This document shows positions 43,801-57,700 of a stretch of DNA of 64,000 nt, piece after piece. Under the pieces are notes generated by a model. That model saw only the letters and a list, made by a program, of their open reading frames with translations. It did no database searches and was not told where the DNA came from. The stretch is from Temnothorax longispinosus (taxonomy: Eukaryota; Arthropoda; Insecta; Hymenoptera; Formicidae): positions 9,151,199 through 9,215,198 of the forward strand of contig NC_092369.1 in NCBI RefSeq assembly GCF_030848805.1. The letters run 5' to 3'. A program made the translations under genes and the position numbers. Each line of letters starts with the position of its first letter. Within the stretch, counting starts at the first letter, position 1.

Positions 43801-46800
43801 TTAGTATAGAGTAGTGGTTTACGATCTGACGATCCTCTGAGCGTCGGCACTCGGCGTATGCCTGGAAGGCAATGAAAATTTAAATTAGCGAGCAGAAATT
43901 AAATCCGACCTTTATCCTTTATTGAGGAAACCCTCTGGAATCTGCAGACGGTTTGACGTCTCGCCTTCCCATGCATTTCCACTCCGACCGACAGACTGGC
44001 TTGTACTTTTTGGTCTCGTCATAATTAGTAATTAAGAGAGTAATTAGCATCGATCGAGACGCGATCGAGGAAGCAGACGTGTTCTTATGTCGTAGGGTTA
44101 TTTTCATCATGTTGGAACGATAAGGATGCCACAGCTGCGCCATCATCGATACATTATTTATATCGAAGTCTGATAATTATCAATCTTCTATAATGGATAC
44201 TAACATAATTCAATAAATGCTTTACTTATTTTTATCAAGTGCATCGTAAATTCAATTTAAATTAAAAATAATCTATTGCAGTACCTACTTGCAACTACCT
44301 TAAAATCATATTTTTTATAGCACCACCATTGTAATATATAAAAATTGCTCGGCTATCGCTACAAGCACCTACGTTTTATTCACTAAAAAGTAAAGTAAGA
44401 ATGAAAGACGTCCTGAGAAATTCAACGCGAAATAAGAGTTCTGCATGGTAACTTATCGCGCAGAAATCGAAGAAATTGTATATCGAACAGCATCTATATC
44501 TATATCTCTATATATCAGCCTCAACTTCGAACTAGCTGTGAACTGCACAACTGCACTTTTGGACACATTACAGTACAGTTTGGCGATATGTAGTGGTTAT
44601 ACCGCGCATCTGAATAATTGCGTGCTGGCCACGGCTTACTCGACCGAATTTTGATGTTGGATTAGGCGAGGAATAATTAATCGTTAAAGCACAGCATCCG
44701 TTAGTGGGGTGGATGATACCGGTTTGGAGATGTATAAACTGTCCGTATCATTGTATTTCCTCACGTAAATCGTATTATTTATAGAATGAAAAAGAAACGT
44801 ATTATCTTTTATAAAACCGCTAATAATATGACAGCTTTCTTTTCGTAAATACAAAGCATAAAGAGTGATTATGCCTAAAAACGGACTTAATTAGTGATAA
44901 TCACTGATGTATACATATAATACAGGAGAGGAGAGAGGAAAGAGAGTTGCGTTCAATATCGGAAAATTTATAAAATATTCCACAATACGTAGGCAATACA
45001 TTTAATTATCATGTAAGCTAATGGTCAACGTATTGTTTTGCTTTCGAGAGCTTCATATTGTGTCTATAAATGTGTGTGTGTATTTGTCTATTTATTACTA
45101 GAATAATTAAATTTCTAGATTTTAAATAAATAATATACTTAGCAAAGACTAAAATTTCGTCATTTTTAAAATGTCTCGATTAAATATCAAGATATTGGGA
45201 TATTATATTATTTATAAGTTGCATGAAATTAAAAATACATCCTTAAAAATATTTTTAGTTTAGCACTTGGTAAAATAATACTTTAACTAAATAATCGTCG
45301 TTGGTCGCAACTTTGTAACTAATCCACAAATATAACGCATATTTAAGCGGCAATACCAATCTAGGAGTGACCAATTTAGGGGCAAGGATCATTTATCATC
45401 TGCATGCGATATGTGTTATTGAGCGGTACGTCTCTCGACGGCATTATGAAAGTTATAACTATCCTATCCGGTGTAGAGCTCCGAATATCATCGCCCTATT
45501 TGCTTGTCTATTCGCGAAAATTATGGTAAATTAATTATGACTCACCACTCTCGCCATTATAATTTATGTTCTTGCCATCCTCCCGTCGCCACATGACGTA
45601 AGGCTCCGGATATCCGGTCGCTTTACACGTCAACGTCACATTGGAAGCTTCGCGGACCACCATGTCGGTGCTGGTCTCTTTGGTAATAATCGACGGTGGT
45701 ACTGTAACACAAACATTAGAAAATTTTTACTTTCATAAATTTTACTTTCATGATCGTTGTATTTACGAAAATTTGAATTCTTTATATGCTTGCTTGCAGA
45801 CATGTACACGTACATTTGTTCACGTTATTGAATAATATATTGATAGAAACATAATTTTCTAGAAGACTGTAATGTACAAATAAGTCTAAGTTTAAGTAAG
45901 AAATATGTGTGTTTTAAAAAGCTTTGATATCAAACATTTTGCTTACCTACAACTTGTACATAACCCTGACGACTCTTCATTGGATCCGTATTCACCTGGC
46001 ACATGTACCATCCGCGATCGACTTCTTGAACTTCCTTTATATGAAGATACCACGACCGGTGATCATTGTACGATAATGTAATTCGGGGATTCTGAGTAAT
46101 TACGTTCTGATGAATCGACAATATAGTTTGCGTGTCGACGCGCACCCATGCCACCTAAAACATACGATAAAACACATTTCTCTTAAACTCCTTAACTTTA
46201 TACTCCCGCCTTGGCTGCTTAATTATCAAAACATCGCTCGATATACATACGTATAGCGATTCAATTTTTTCTATCCTTATTCTACTTAATTGTAGCAATA
46301 AAAAGTAAGATTAATTGTGGTACATAATATTGAATACTAAGTAGTTAGATCAACTTTATTAAACAAATTTACTTATTTGCAAATTAAACTAAGCTGACTA
46401 TATTTAAAATTAGAAAGTATATTTATTTTTAATTTCTCTCTTTTAAAAAAGACAATGTACTTTATATAGATTATACGTTATTTAATGTTAGATTCATCTA
46501 TAAAATGTCTTTTTTATAGGATCTCGAGGCGCACATAACATACGAGATACCTTTCTTATTTACTAATAATTTTGAATATATGTATATTCCAACAAGTTTA
46601 TATATTTTACTAAAAAATATCGTATTCGCTTCGTTCTCTTAACCTAATAATCGAATAAAGTTGTACTCTCCATCCTTTACATAGATCTCGAGAAACTGAC
46701 GGAGGCTTAGAACTACTCACTCTTCTTCCTACTACCGCCTGTCTCTCACACACTTTCGTCGTTGAATTTTCGATACGGGCAAGAGGTTTCTTGAGCATGC

Positions 46801-48708
46801 AAAACATGCCCGAAGTCTCGCAAATTCTACAGCAGTATAATTTCCACCGCAAGCGCAACTCAAGTATGTTTCGTGTTTCCAGTAGTACGTCTGGAGAGTA
46901 TCGCTCGTAGAAAAGATCAGCTCACTCGCGAATATTTTAGCTTTCTACCCGTATATGTACTCAACTCATATGTATTTATACATGTAGGCATGACTATGTT
47001 ACATGTTGTATGCGTAGACACGTGAACGCACACTTATACGCTCGTACCGAGCGATGTTTCATGGTATTCGTTACAATATTGCTTTAATAACTCATCTTGA
47101 CACAACTTCTGACATGCTTTCATCGACATAACGGATGAAGGTTCATCCCAAACTTGATATAGTTATACGATCGTTAACAGTGGAAAAACGGGAAATTGAA
47201 CTGTACTTATATAGAAAAAGTAATCATCCTAAGATTATCCTAAGATTAAAACAAATCTAATTTGAATTCAAAATATATAATAATTATAAAATAAAAACGA
47301 AGTTAAATGCCACTTCTATCTTATTAAAGCAATATAAACGAAGAGCTAGCACATAAGATTTTATATAAAAATTTGATAAGTATCTATATATTTTAAAAAA
47401 AAGTTTATATTATATTAGCACATTAATAATTATAAAACAAGCACATGTTTTATTACGTAGATTAAAACATATTAACTTAAACTTAAACAAATTTTAAATT
47501 ATTTTTATGAGAAAAAATATATATTATAATCAATATATATTTTCGATGTAAAAACTTACAAACTCAAAATTTATCAGCTTTAACATAGAAAAGCATTTAA
47601 CGCATTTTCATATAAAAGCCTTTTCGGTTAAAAAGATGAATAGATAGCTGAATCGAAATGCCGCTGGAAGAAAATTTTTGAATGCGAAATATGCTTTCTC
47701 CTCGGAATGCGCAGCGAATACCGAGTGTACGAAAGTGTACGAAAGCTCGTCGAACGACGAGAACATAAATCTTTCATCTCTCATTAAATTTTCAAAAGAT
47801 GGGTGGCGGATACCTTGCAGATTATATTACATGTACCGAGGCACATTCCTGAAATGCACTTAAAGGAAACGTATGAATTTAATTCACTCGTTTAATAAGA
47901 TGTACTAAAATCCGTGACGAGTAGAGTTAGTTCGCGATACAAAATATACAATAATTTGTAAAGTTTTAGTAGTTTTACTTGATTCTGATCATTATCCCAG
48001 GGAAGAAGGAACGTATTATTAGCTTATGCCGAGCTGCATTATTTCTGGTAAGTGTTGTCGCTACCCGGCAAAATAAATTGTATCCTATTGTTACGTCATC
48101 TCAATTAACTGAAGGAAAATGAAGCAATTATGCGAAGTCTTTGATAACGGTACGTAAACTAGGACCGTCCAATTCGCAGTCTACGGACCATAAACGCCGT
48201 AGGGATTTCAGTAGATACTATCTTCATTTAATTTGTGCAAGCGCTTCTTGCACGGAGAAGCAAGAAAAGTTCGAATCTTGCTTAATAGCAATTTGCCATG
48301 TTGAAAACGTTTCAGCACACTTTAGACTATTTATAATTCGTGTCAGAATTCAGAATAGTATTCCATTTATGCGCCGTGTAATACAAGGAACCATTGAAGG
48401 ATCAGAATACATGTATAAAATATGTACTAAAATTTAAAGAAAACTTTAGCCAAGTATATTGCAGGATTCTCACTTATTATATTATAATATATTAATTATA
48501 TAAATGCCAATGTGCTTTTAACAACAAGAATATTACATCCTCTTATAATATGTCTCATTGTATTAGCAGTTATTATTTCTGTTCTATATCCACTCTTATC
48601 TGCGTTCATTTCGCACGACGTGAATTGAGCAGAAAATAGAAATGCATTGCAGAGAAAAATGCTTACAGAAAAGAGAGAAGAGACAGAGAAGAGAGAAAAG
48701 ACAGGGAG

Positions 48709-48757
<49 letters not shown>

Positions 48758-51700
48758 GTCTGACATTTTCGATCATAATAAATATAGATACGCGACCTCA
48801 ATTTTTCTAAATGTTTCAATCGATGGCACAAATTTGGCTCGGGGAGAACGCGAATAGTTATACGATAACAGTATTCCACATAAAATCTGACACGTGGAAC
48901 GTGGAACAGAAACGGAAAAGAAATTTTATTTCAAGCATGTTACCTTGTAATATCAAAGGTTGTCCCATTAATGTTCTCAAACAATTTTATATAATTGATG
49001 GATTTAACGCAAAAATGATTCGAGTAGCTAGCCATGTTCTGCATGACATTTGACATACATACAGTAGTAATAAAGATAGTTTAATTTAAAGTACCTTATA
49101 ATGTCGTAGGTTATCCACCACGCAAGCCAACAGAGCATCACGTCCCACGCTTACTGTCACGTTTTGGATTTCCTCGGCGAATCGGGGCAATTCGGAGTCT
49201 GCAACAATAATGTAAATGTTTTAGAACAACAAAATAAAATAAATCATTAAAATACTATAGGAATTAGAGCATGACACTTATTTTTTATTGCATCAGTTTC
49301 TTTCCTAATATTTAACGTTATTACATAACAAAACGTAAACAGTTATCAGATGCTCAAGTGTTCTTGCAGGAAATATGGAGATTTCCCCATAGAGGAAATT
49401 CAATTTAAGATCCCTAAGTTGCAACGGCCGTCTGAGATAACTAAGTCTGATTAGTAATTTGTTGTCCTTTTCGAAATTACACCCCGTGGTATACATAGAG
49501 ATAGAAAATATTGTAAACTGGAGAGTCAGCGTAGCTCTGGTTACATTAATATAACCGGCACCTATTTATCATAATCTGTTAAATTACTGTTGTCTCGGCC
49601 ATTACGAGCAGAAATTTTTCTCTAAAACAGACTATAGCGTAAATTAATTAAAAAATAAGCTTCTACTATTCATTCGCATTTTTTATATCTTACATTGCGC
49701 GGAAACAATTAATACTCATTGCTGAGTAATGCGTAATTGTGAGATAAAGTAGTTATAAAAAATACAATATATGATATTATTATAATAAATAATCATTTTT
49801 CCCCTCAGAGTAGATTATTTTTCATAAAATTGAAATTATATTAATAGTAGAATTATTATTATGAGTCAGTCATTAATCATTTCCTAAATCACGTGAAATC
49901 CGAAACTCTGCTAAAAAATATTTATATAAATGATTTTATATTAATCCTGACGTATTATTTTACTCGTGTTATGGTGTAATTTAATTGAGAAAAATAAGAG
50001 ATATAAAAAAATGTTTAAGTTCTCAAATGTAAGGGATGAAATAACATGAACGATTATTCGCTTTGGCATCACTCATGTTAATAAATGTTCCTTTCTGCCG
50101 CGCACTATGTATCTGATCAAGATAAACCTGTCACGAACTAAGTACTTGATTAATCACTTCGACTATTATTCACTTACAAACGTTTGATGCTGGCACGCCT
50201 GCACGCATGTCTAGACAATGCATCGTCCGACCTGATTGCAGAGTTATTATCGTTAAAGCAGTGTAACGAGTTCAAGATTCAAACCGGGTCTTCCTTAAAA
50301 GCTTTTACCTTCGTTAATGTCTTTACGTTCCGAGCATCTGAATTATTTATGGGCACAAAGAACTCGCGGAGAACGGGAAACAGAAAGATAGAAGAAAGGA
50401 AGCGGGATGGAGTGGAAAATATCGTTGAGGAAAGAGAACGAAAGACAGAACGGTGGGACAAGCTTCGAGATAAGTTTGAGTTACTTTTAGGTCTTTTAAG
50501 CGCGACAGCTCGGATACAGGACAGTGTTAATTATGCCCCCAAGTGCTTTATTATAAAACACTTCGCAGTGTTAATTGTCGCGCCTACGACGGCGACGGGG
50601 AATGAGGGAAAAAACGAATGACGCGCTTGAAGCAACTTGAAATTCATTGCGATGGTAAAATGTCAGAGTAAATGGTTTTGTAGGTCCAACTTTCTCAAAG
50701 TGTTGCGATGAGAGTTTTTATATTGTGCACATCAAGAAGATGAGACTGAAAACTTTTTATGTGACCTAAAATTCTTACGTCTTGTACAATCATTATTGAA
50801 AAATGCGCCATTTCATGTTGATTCAATAAATATTTAAGCTCTCGGATTTCGTTTTAAATTTCTTTACGGCTATTTGAAGTTTCAGTCTAGGTAAATACGC
50901 TCGTTGTCTCAACTTGATTGGTGATACAGTGTATAGTACGTTAAATTTTATCCGCGCATCAACGAGACATGCCACTGTCATAATGGCCGTCAGAGTATTC
51001 AACGTGTTAATGATAATGGGAGTGAGAATCGAGTGAAACTGCTGGAATTCGCAAGCACGTCCTCGGAAAGTCGTTATCAAACTGATTAACAAGCTTTGAT
51101 TAAGGTAAGCCCATGTGTCGGTATAGCACGGAGTGCTTAATAATATGACTCGACTCCGCTCGAAAGACACAATACATTACATACTAGATATACCGTGAAT
51201 TTCGTGCATAACAGTCCGCAGTTAATGAATATGAATTTCTGCCGTCACACGTACCTGCGAACAGTTTTGGAATAGGTATTCAACGTGAGCTCCCCCGTAG
51301 CTCGCGTATTATCTAAACGGAGATGACAATAACCGTGAAATGTGCGAGAGCTATTTGCTATATATTGTCTGATCTTAAAATAACTTGTCAGTTTAATCGC
51401 CATGTAAAGTACGAAAACGTTTAGTGAGATGAATTGTTAATTTATCTTGCTAAGAAATACATAGAAGATTAAATTTGAATATCTTAAGCGCGTGTGTTTT
51501 TGAAGAATGGAGAAATGCTATAGACTACTGGCAAATTATATGGAATTCGAAATCTTATCATGTGACAACTGCGACAAAGAGAACATCACTTTTTATCTGC
51601 GACATTTATGTCTCATCTCGTTTGACATTATCGTACATACCGCCAAGGAAAAATCGCATTTTTGTATCTCAAGAGTTCTGACTCAAAGACGGCCTTATTT

Positions 51701-54700
51701 TCTCGTTAAAGAACGATTTAACGAGAAACGAAATTAAGGGTCACGCTTCTTGCCTTGGAGGCAACCGCCCCTGCGTCTGTCTATCCACGTTTCCACAGCC
51801 GCACTTCGGTGTTTTCTTAGCACACTTCATCACCTTCAACCGTGCCGGAAACCGCAATAGCGTTTGGCGGTGCCAAAGGTGATTCAATGGTTTCTCATTA
51901 AGTTCCCGCTTCACTTTGTCTACCTCTTTGCTTTTTGTTGCCATATTGCCGCCGCTTATACAATAATGATACAACTCTTCGATGATTAGAAACCACGGAT
52001 TGCAAAATTCTCTCATATTACCTACATTATGCCCAAAATAAAATATAAATATAATATTAAACAGATTTTTCTTTTCAATTTGCATTGTACATACATATAA
52101 CTTCTTTAGTATAATTAAAATGTAAAATATAGTTATTGCATTGTTACAATAAATATATACATATCGTGCTTGTATCGTAATATTAAATAGCTGAGTTCAG
52201 AGTAGAACTTTAAATCTGTATATTATAATGAATTAATATAAGTAATATATAAATTATACAAAAAATTATATAACATTATTAAATTTTAAGTAAAATAATT
52301 TCAGAAAACGATCCTTAAAACGTTAACAAAAATACTGCTTCTACTGTACAAACAAATTCTCAAAAACACGTATTGGTTTAATTTAATAAATTGGGAATGG
52401 TATCTGCGGTGGACTCAGAATTAAACACAGTTACACCGTTTACATTACATAATGCCGAACCCTTATTTGCGTTTGTTATTCCTTGTATATTTTTATCCCA
52501 CAGCATATCGTATCCGATGTGTAAAGTAAAACGAATATTCCGTTATACTATATATGTTATACCGCGGTTCTATCATGGGATACGATTGCGCGGATAGCTA
52601 CGGTAACTTTTATTGTGCAAACTATCATAAATTCCCGCGAAATTTCATTTCCAAACTGCGACCCGCTTTTCGGCTGCCAGCTGTATCTGCATTTTGCAGC
52701 GAACTGCGGCGAAGGACGGCAGAGGCGAATCGGGCGAGACTATTTCGTCGAGGCGCACGGGAAGAAGTTAACAGTTGGACCGGCCATTTCCGCTAGGTAT
52801 TTCGATCAAGCAAGATCTTACGCGAGATAACATTGCCGATTGTTCTATGCGCTATTGCAGACGTTTGTCAGGGGGAGGGAGAGGGAAGGGGAGAAGTTTC
52901 CCCTCGTCTGTTGAAAACGCGCGACATTCGAGAAACGGTTAAAGCTGCATGATGTCCATACGAACCTATCCGGTGAAGAACTCTTCAATCGGGAATAATA
53001 AACTTTTACTGCAAACTATTTCAATAAAATTCACGCTGAATGTAGATTTTCAGCGACGAGAGAGACGCGACGACAGAATAAAACTATAACTATGTTTGGT
53101 CTGATCGCAACCTCATCACGATGAAATGATGAATGTTCGATCATCATCGATCGAAGCAACCATTCCGAGAAAAAAATGAGTATAACATGGTCAAATGTAA
53201 AAATATATTATTAGATATAAAAAGATCTATCCAAAGATAATATCATATCGCGCCGAATTTCGGATCTGATTACATATAATCATATAAAATTACATGTTAT
53301 TTAGATCTTTTCGTATGTAATAATGTATTTTTACATCTGACCATATTATACTCATTTTTTTCTCGGGTTATTATGACATATATTATTTTAAAATAAATCC
53401 TATACGCGTATATAATTGTATAAGATATCCCTCTCTTCATCCGCACTCTATAAATATGTAATATAACGTAAACTATATTTAAAAGAGAAAAAAATACTTG
53501 CGCGTATAAAATATTATCTTTATGCTGCCACAATTTTTGAGTAGGAGTATATAAATATTCGCATCAATACAGCCAGTCGATTTGTGCGCTTCGACAAGCC
53601 TTTCAGACAAGAAAATCTTCACCGATCGAATAGTTCGAACATGAAACTCGTAGGGATTTACCTGAAATAAAGTTAGAGTTTATTGGTTTACTGAAGTAAA
53701 CGGAAAAGGACTTGTGCGAAACGTGCTCAATAATCTGTGCCACGAGATTATCCGAGTGCTGGCATCGTTTCTTTCGACGTGCTTCTACCTTCGCAGCTTC
53801 GCGCGGAAATCACGATGGAATTTTAACAAGTTGCAACCCGTGCTCGGGTAGCTCGCTCGGAAAACGCACAAAGACTTATGAAAGTCATGAGTTCCCTCTC
53901 TCAGAGTAAGCATTGTTGTTCTTCCGGCTCTTTCCATGACAAGTATTATGTACCGAGCGGAAAACACGACGTGAACATTCCTATATTAAACACAGAGATC
54001 GGTGAAGATCTTACACCCAGATTGCTTTAACGAACTCACGCTCGAGAAATTAAGATAGGAAATAATTACTGTTTAATCATCAATACAGCGTTATATTGCA
54101 GAATTTCAAAGTCCTTCAGATTTCTTTGCTTTCTCTCGGATAATAAACTCCCTTTTCTCTGACATTTGTAAGCTAAAGTACTGGCTGTAATTACAACGTT
54201 TCAAAAGAGAGGATGGAAATTGTGTAAACAAAGAGGAGATAAAGAGACTGGTGTACATAAGAAGAAAAACAACGTTATTAAATTTTGCCATCATATCTCT
54301 TAGCATGAAACCTAATGAAGGAAAGTGGGGCAAGGAGAGAGAAATTCGCGTTGAAATATTAAAAAATTCTATAAATTAAGGGATTCTTTATCTCATCTCT
54401 ATTTATCGCGTAAGAAAGTTTTGCAGATATCTTCGTTTCAACGGCATGCTATTAGTCATTTTTTCGCAAAATCTACATTCTTGCAGAACTGTAAGCAGTC
54501 TCGGTTTCGAAGTCGTCATATTTCAGGATTTAATCCCACGGAAAATATATTAACACTGCAACGTCAAGCGATAAATCAGGCAATAAAGGAAAGCTCGACG
54601 AAGCAGGGAGGTCGGATAAAAAGAAAATAACAGGGCAGAGAAAGTGATCTTCATTATTTTTAAAAGCACTCCAGAGGCACGGCTGGGAACCACTAAGGGT

Positions 54701-57700
54701 GCCGTGTGACATATATACGTGAAACCCACCCCTCGGAGGCGTTGCGGAAGGGGTGACTCCAGCGAAAAATATACTCGGCCAATATTTCTAATATTCCCGC
54801 CCCGATTCTGCCACCTCCGGTTGGCGCGCGTACAGATTCACTTTGCGCTCAAAGAATAAAAAAATTAAAAAAGAAAGAAAAAGAGAGGGAGAGAGAGAGA
54901 AAGAGAGAACGACCATTCGCGATCTAGACGACGACCGAAGCTAGAAAGTTTTGCATGAAATTAACGTCGGAAAAATTACTGCTATTACCGGCGGTCCCGT
55001 ACGCGCGGTAAGTCGGACGGAAGTAGCAGGAGCGAGATAGCAAGACCCAGTGGTAAGACCGTGGGTAGAGCGGTCGCGATGGGCGGCCAGGCTATAATTA
55101 CAAGTGTGGGGCCCTGACTAATTCAATTTTCCCCATCTGGTAGCGATTTGTAGGCGGAATAACTGCGAGGGAACGAGACGGGAACGGGCGACACGCTGGA
55201 TAATAGCCACAGGAAGTGTCGTCTGGTACGGAAACGCGTAGTAGGTAAGAGAAAAGATGAGAAGGGGATGGGAGCGCGTACCGCGGCGCAGGAGTAACGC
55301 AGTCGGCTGAGTAAATAAAGTCCCGTTTAAATGTAATATCTTGTTGAATTGTGCCTCGGGGTTGCTGCTGCCGCGCCGCACCGCGCCGCGCCGCCGCCAT
55401 CTCCACCGTCGTCGTCGAAATCCGATACGCACACACTTGGCAGGTCGATACAGCGCCGGTTACTTAACGTTTACTAACTATTCACCACTCGTAGCGTATT
55501 CCCCCCCCCCCCTCTCTCCCGCGTCTCGTTTCCGCGTATATATTCCCCTCGCTTCCAGACCACCGTCGGAAATTTCGACAGACGGAATATCGCGCCGTAG
55601 AAACGCGAGAGAAACGTCGTTCGCCACGGCGATAAAGAAACGGGCTCGCGGATCTCACGCGTCTCTCCTCTACGTTCATCACTCGTCGTACTTTATTCCC
55701 ATGCTCTTCTTTCTCGCCTCCAGCGCATCTCCCAATGACGCCGTGTGCCTGGCCTCGTGCATATTCCGCGGCAACGCGAAGCCGCGAGAGCTACGACGAA
55801 GGAAATTATTTTATTTCGCACTTCAGAATATCACCCCGCGGACTCATTCATATTCATGCCCGCGCCTGAGCACTTCGTCTCCGAAATGTGCCGGTAGTCG
55901 TGCCGGTTAGTTTAAGATTCAAGCACGGTCTTCTTATACTCGGTCTCTAACTCCGTCCCTTATTCCCTTATCGCCTTTGATTTTGTCTCTTAACGAGAAC
56001 AAATATTATTTGCAATACGGTATGCCCGGTTTGCGAGGTTTTAGAGCTATTAAAATTTTGTGTCACGCACATTCAAACGTAATACAACGTATGTTAATTA
56101 TTACGCGATCGTGATATAGATTAAGATGAAGATTATTGTATTTATATATGTATATATATATAGTCACGTTAATACGAACTCTCTCATTTGTATTATTGCG
56201 ATATAATTTTGATAATCTGTATTCACCCAACGTGATCGCCTGCATGGCTCTGTTTGATATCAAACTACAAAAAATGTTTGAGATAAGATTCAATTTTAAA
56301 GATCAAGTATTCCATTAATATTATAATTGATCTCATTTAACCTTATAAAAATATTAGGCTTAATTTTAATAATAAAAAATTATAAAAATAAAAATAATAA
56401 TTAAAATTTAGTCTCTATAAACATTTACACATTTATACTTTACCAATATTGTTAATAATTATATACATTGCTGGTTGATAAAAATTGTATCCGTTAGCTT
56501 TGTTTACTCTCCGGTTTATATCGTCATTCGCGCATGCACATCAGCGAGATGACAATCGGTTCATTTCCGCAAATTACAGCCGGATCTTATTCAGCTCTTA
56601 TTCACGGCGCAAGGTCTAGTTACGAATCTGATTGTCTTACGACGAGTAAACTTCTCTTCAAATAATGCCATCTCCTTGGTTTATCTAAACAACCCCAACT
56701 TCCCACATTGCCCGCTTAACGCAGGCAACTCGGTTGATTAGGGTGCAAACGAACCGTAAACATTAAATTATTCATCATCCGTCCGACAGTGGAGACAGTT
56801 AATTAACAGTCTAACTGGCGCATGATTAGTTTACGTTATTAATGCGATATGATTAAAACTTTTTTGGGTCATGCGCTGTAAAGTGAATTCGCTTCACCTC
56901 GGTATGAATCCGATAATGGCAACTACACGAAATTATCTCTGTCCTCATTATCATTCACGTCATAACAAAATGTTGAAATAAAATTTAATAAAATTCTAGT
57001 AATCAATCATAACGTTATGTCGAAAGAAACGTGCGCGCGCGCGCGAATTAGAATCTAAACAAATATAATATATGTAGAATCTACATTCGCGATCTTATGC
57101 TCGCAGATTCTGCTCGTGCATGGATGTGCATACATTACCGTCATACCGATGCACTGCCCTCTGTGTTTTTACCGCCGATGCAACGCAAAGAACATCTATA
57201 ATATTAAAAATCTCGCGAGAAATCTATGTAAGCGAAACATCGCAAATTAACGTCGCAAAGAAACGTCGGTTCCGCCTGGAGCGTAAGAGTTGTCGTTCCT
57301 TTTCCCGGGGAATTGGTCAGATCGTAAGATTTCCCGAGTGCCCATGTTACCGATTAGTCTCGGCGCGCACGACGACGGTGAGATCGCGTTTTGGGCGAAG
57401 GGGGAATTCTCTTCGTTGGGGAAACAGGTGGAGCGGGAAATCGGACGGGAAGGGGAGAAGGAAGGAGGATAGGAAGGAAGGAAGGAAGGAAGGCAGGAAG
57501 GAAGGAAGGAAGGAAGGAAACGTCGAACGAGCGCGTACGGGCGTAGCGATAGACTTCTCTCCCTCGGAACGGGAGAAATTGCGGGGACAGCAAGGGAGGT
57601 GCAAGTCGAGCGGCAGCACGTCACCATTGTGACGAATGATTCGCGCGTGTTCCATGGAACACCGACGTTGCGTCTTGCCGCGCGTTTCTGCTACCTTCCA

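Larger units (their letters stand above)
36033..45545 (-). other. DIP intron inside Ig2 (9.5 kb)
   Basis: Bounded by donor GTGAGT (45545) and acceptor ttatgttccag. It includes AT-rich parts, a (GA)n run at 38,948-38,980, a long (CT)n run at about 40,807-40,850 and a CpG-rich patch at about 40.5-42.1 kb with a CAC-triplet repeat near 41,707-41,735. Open frames of up to 239 codons in the CpG-rich patch overlap on both strands and look compositional, not coding. Confidence 0.85.
46155..49094 (-). other. DIP intron inside Ig1 (2.9 kb)
   Basis: Bounded by donor GTACTT and acceptor ttttag. Mostly AT-rich. It carries a (GA)n run at about 48,711-48,752 and an exon-like plus-strand segment at 48,001-48,047. 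No other coding region is recognised. Confidence 0.85.

Noticed and set aside
50823..51170. 115-codon minus-strand frame with hydrophobic segments, considered as a receptor fragment
   Set aside because: No motif of a known receptor family was recognised, and the frame is AT-driven.
55341..55910. 189-codon plus-strand frame
   Set aside because: Arg/Ser/His-rich low complexity over GCCGCC and poly-C sequence, overlapped by minus frames of similar length; no domain or splice support.
57120..57632. 170-codon frame with Lys-Glu-Gly-Arg repeats and opposing Phe-Leu-Pro-Ser frame
   Set aside because: The repeats are translations of the (GGAA)n tract.
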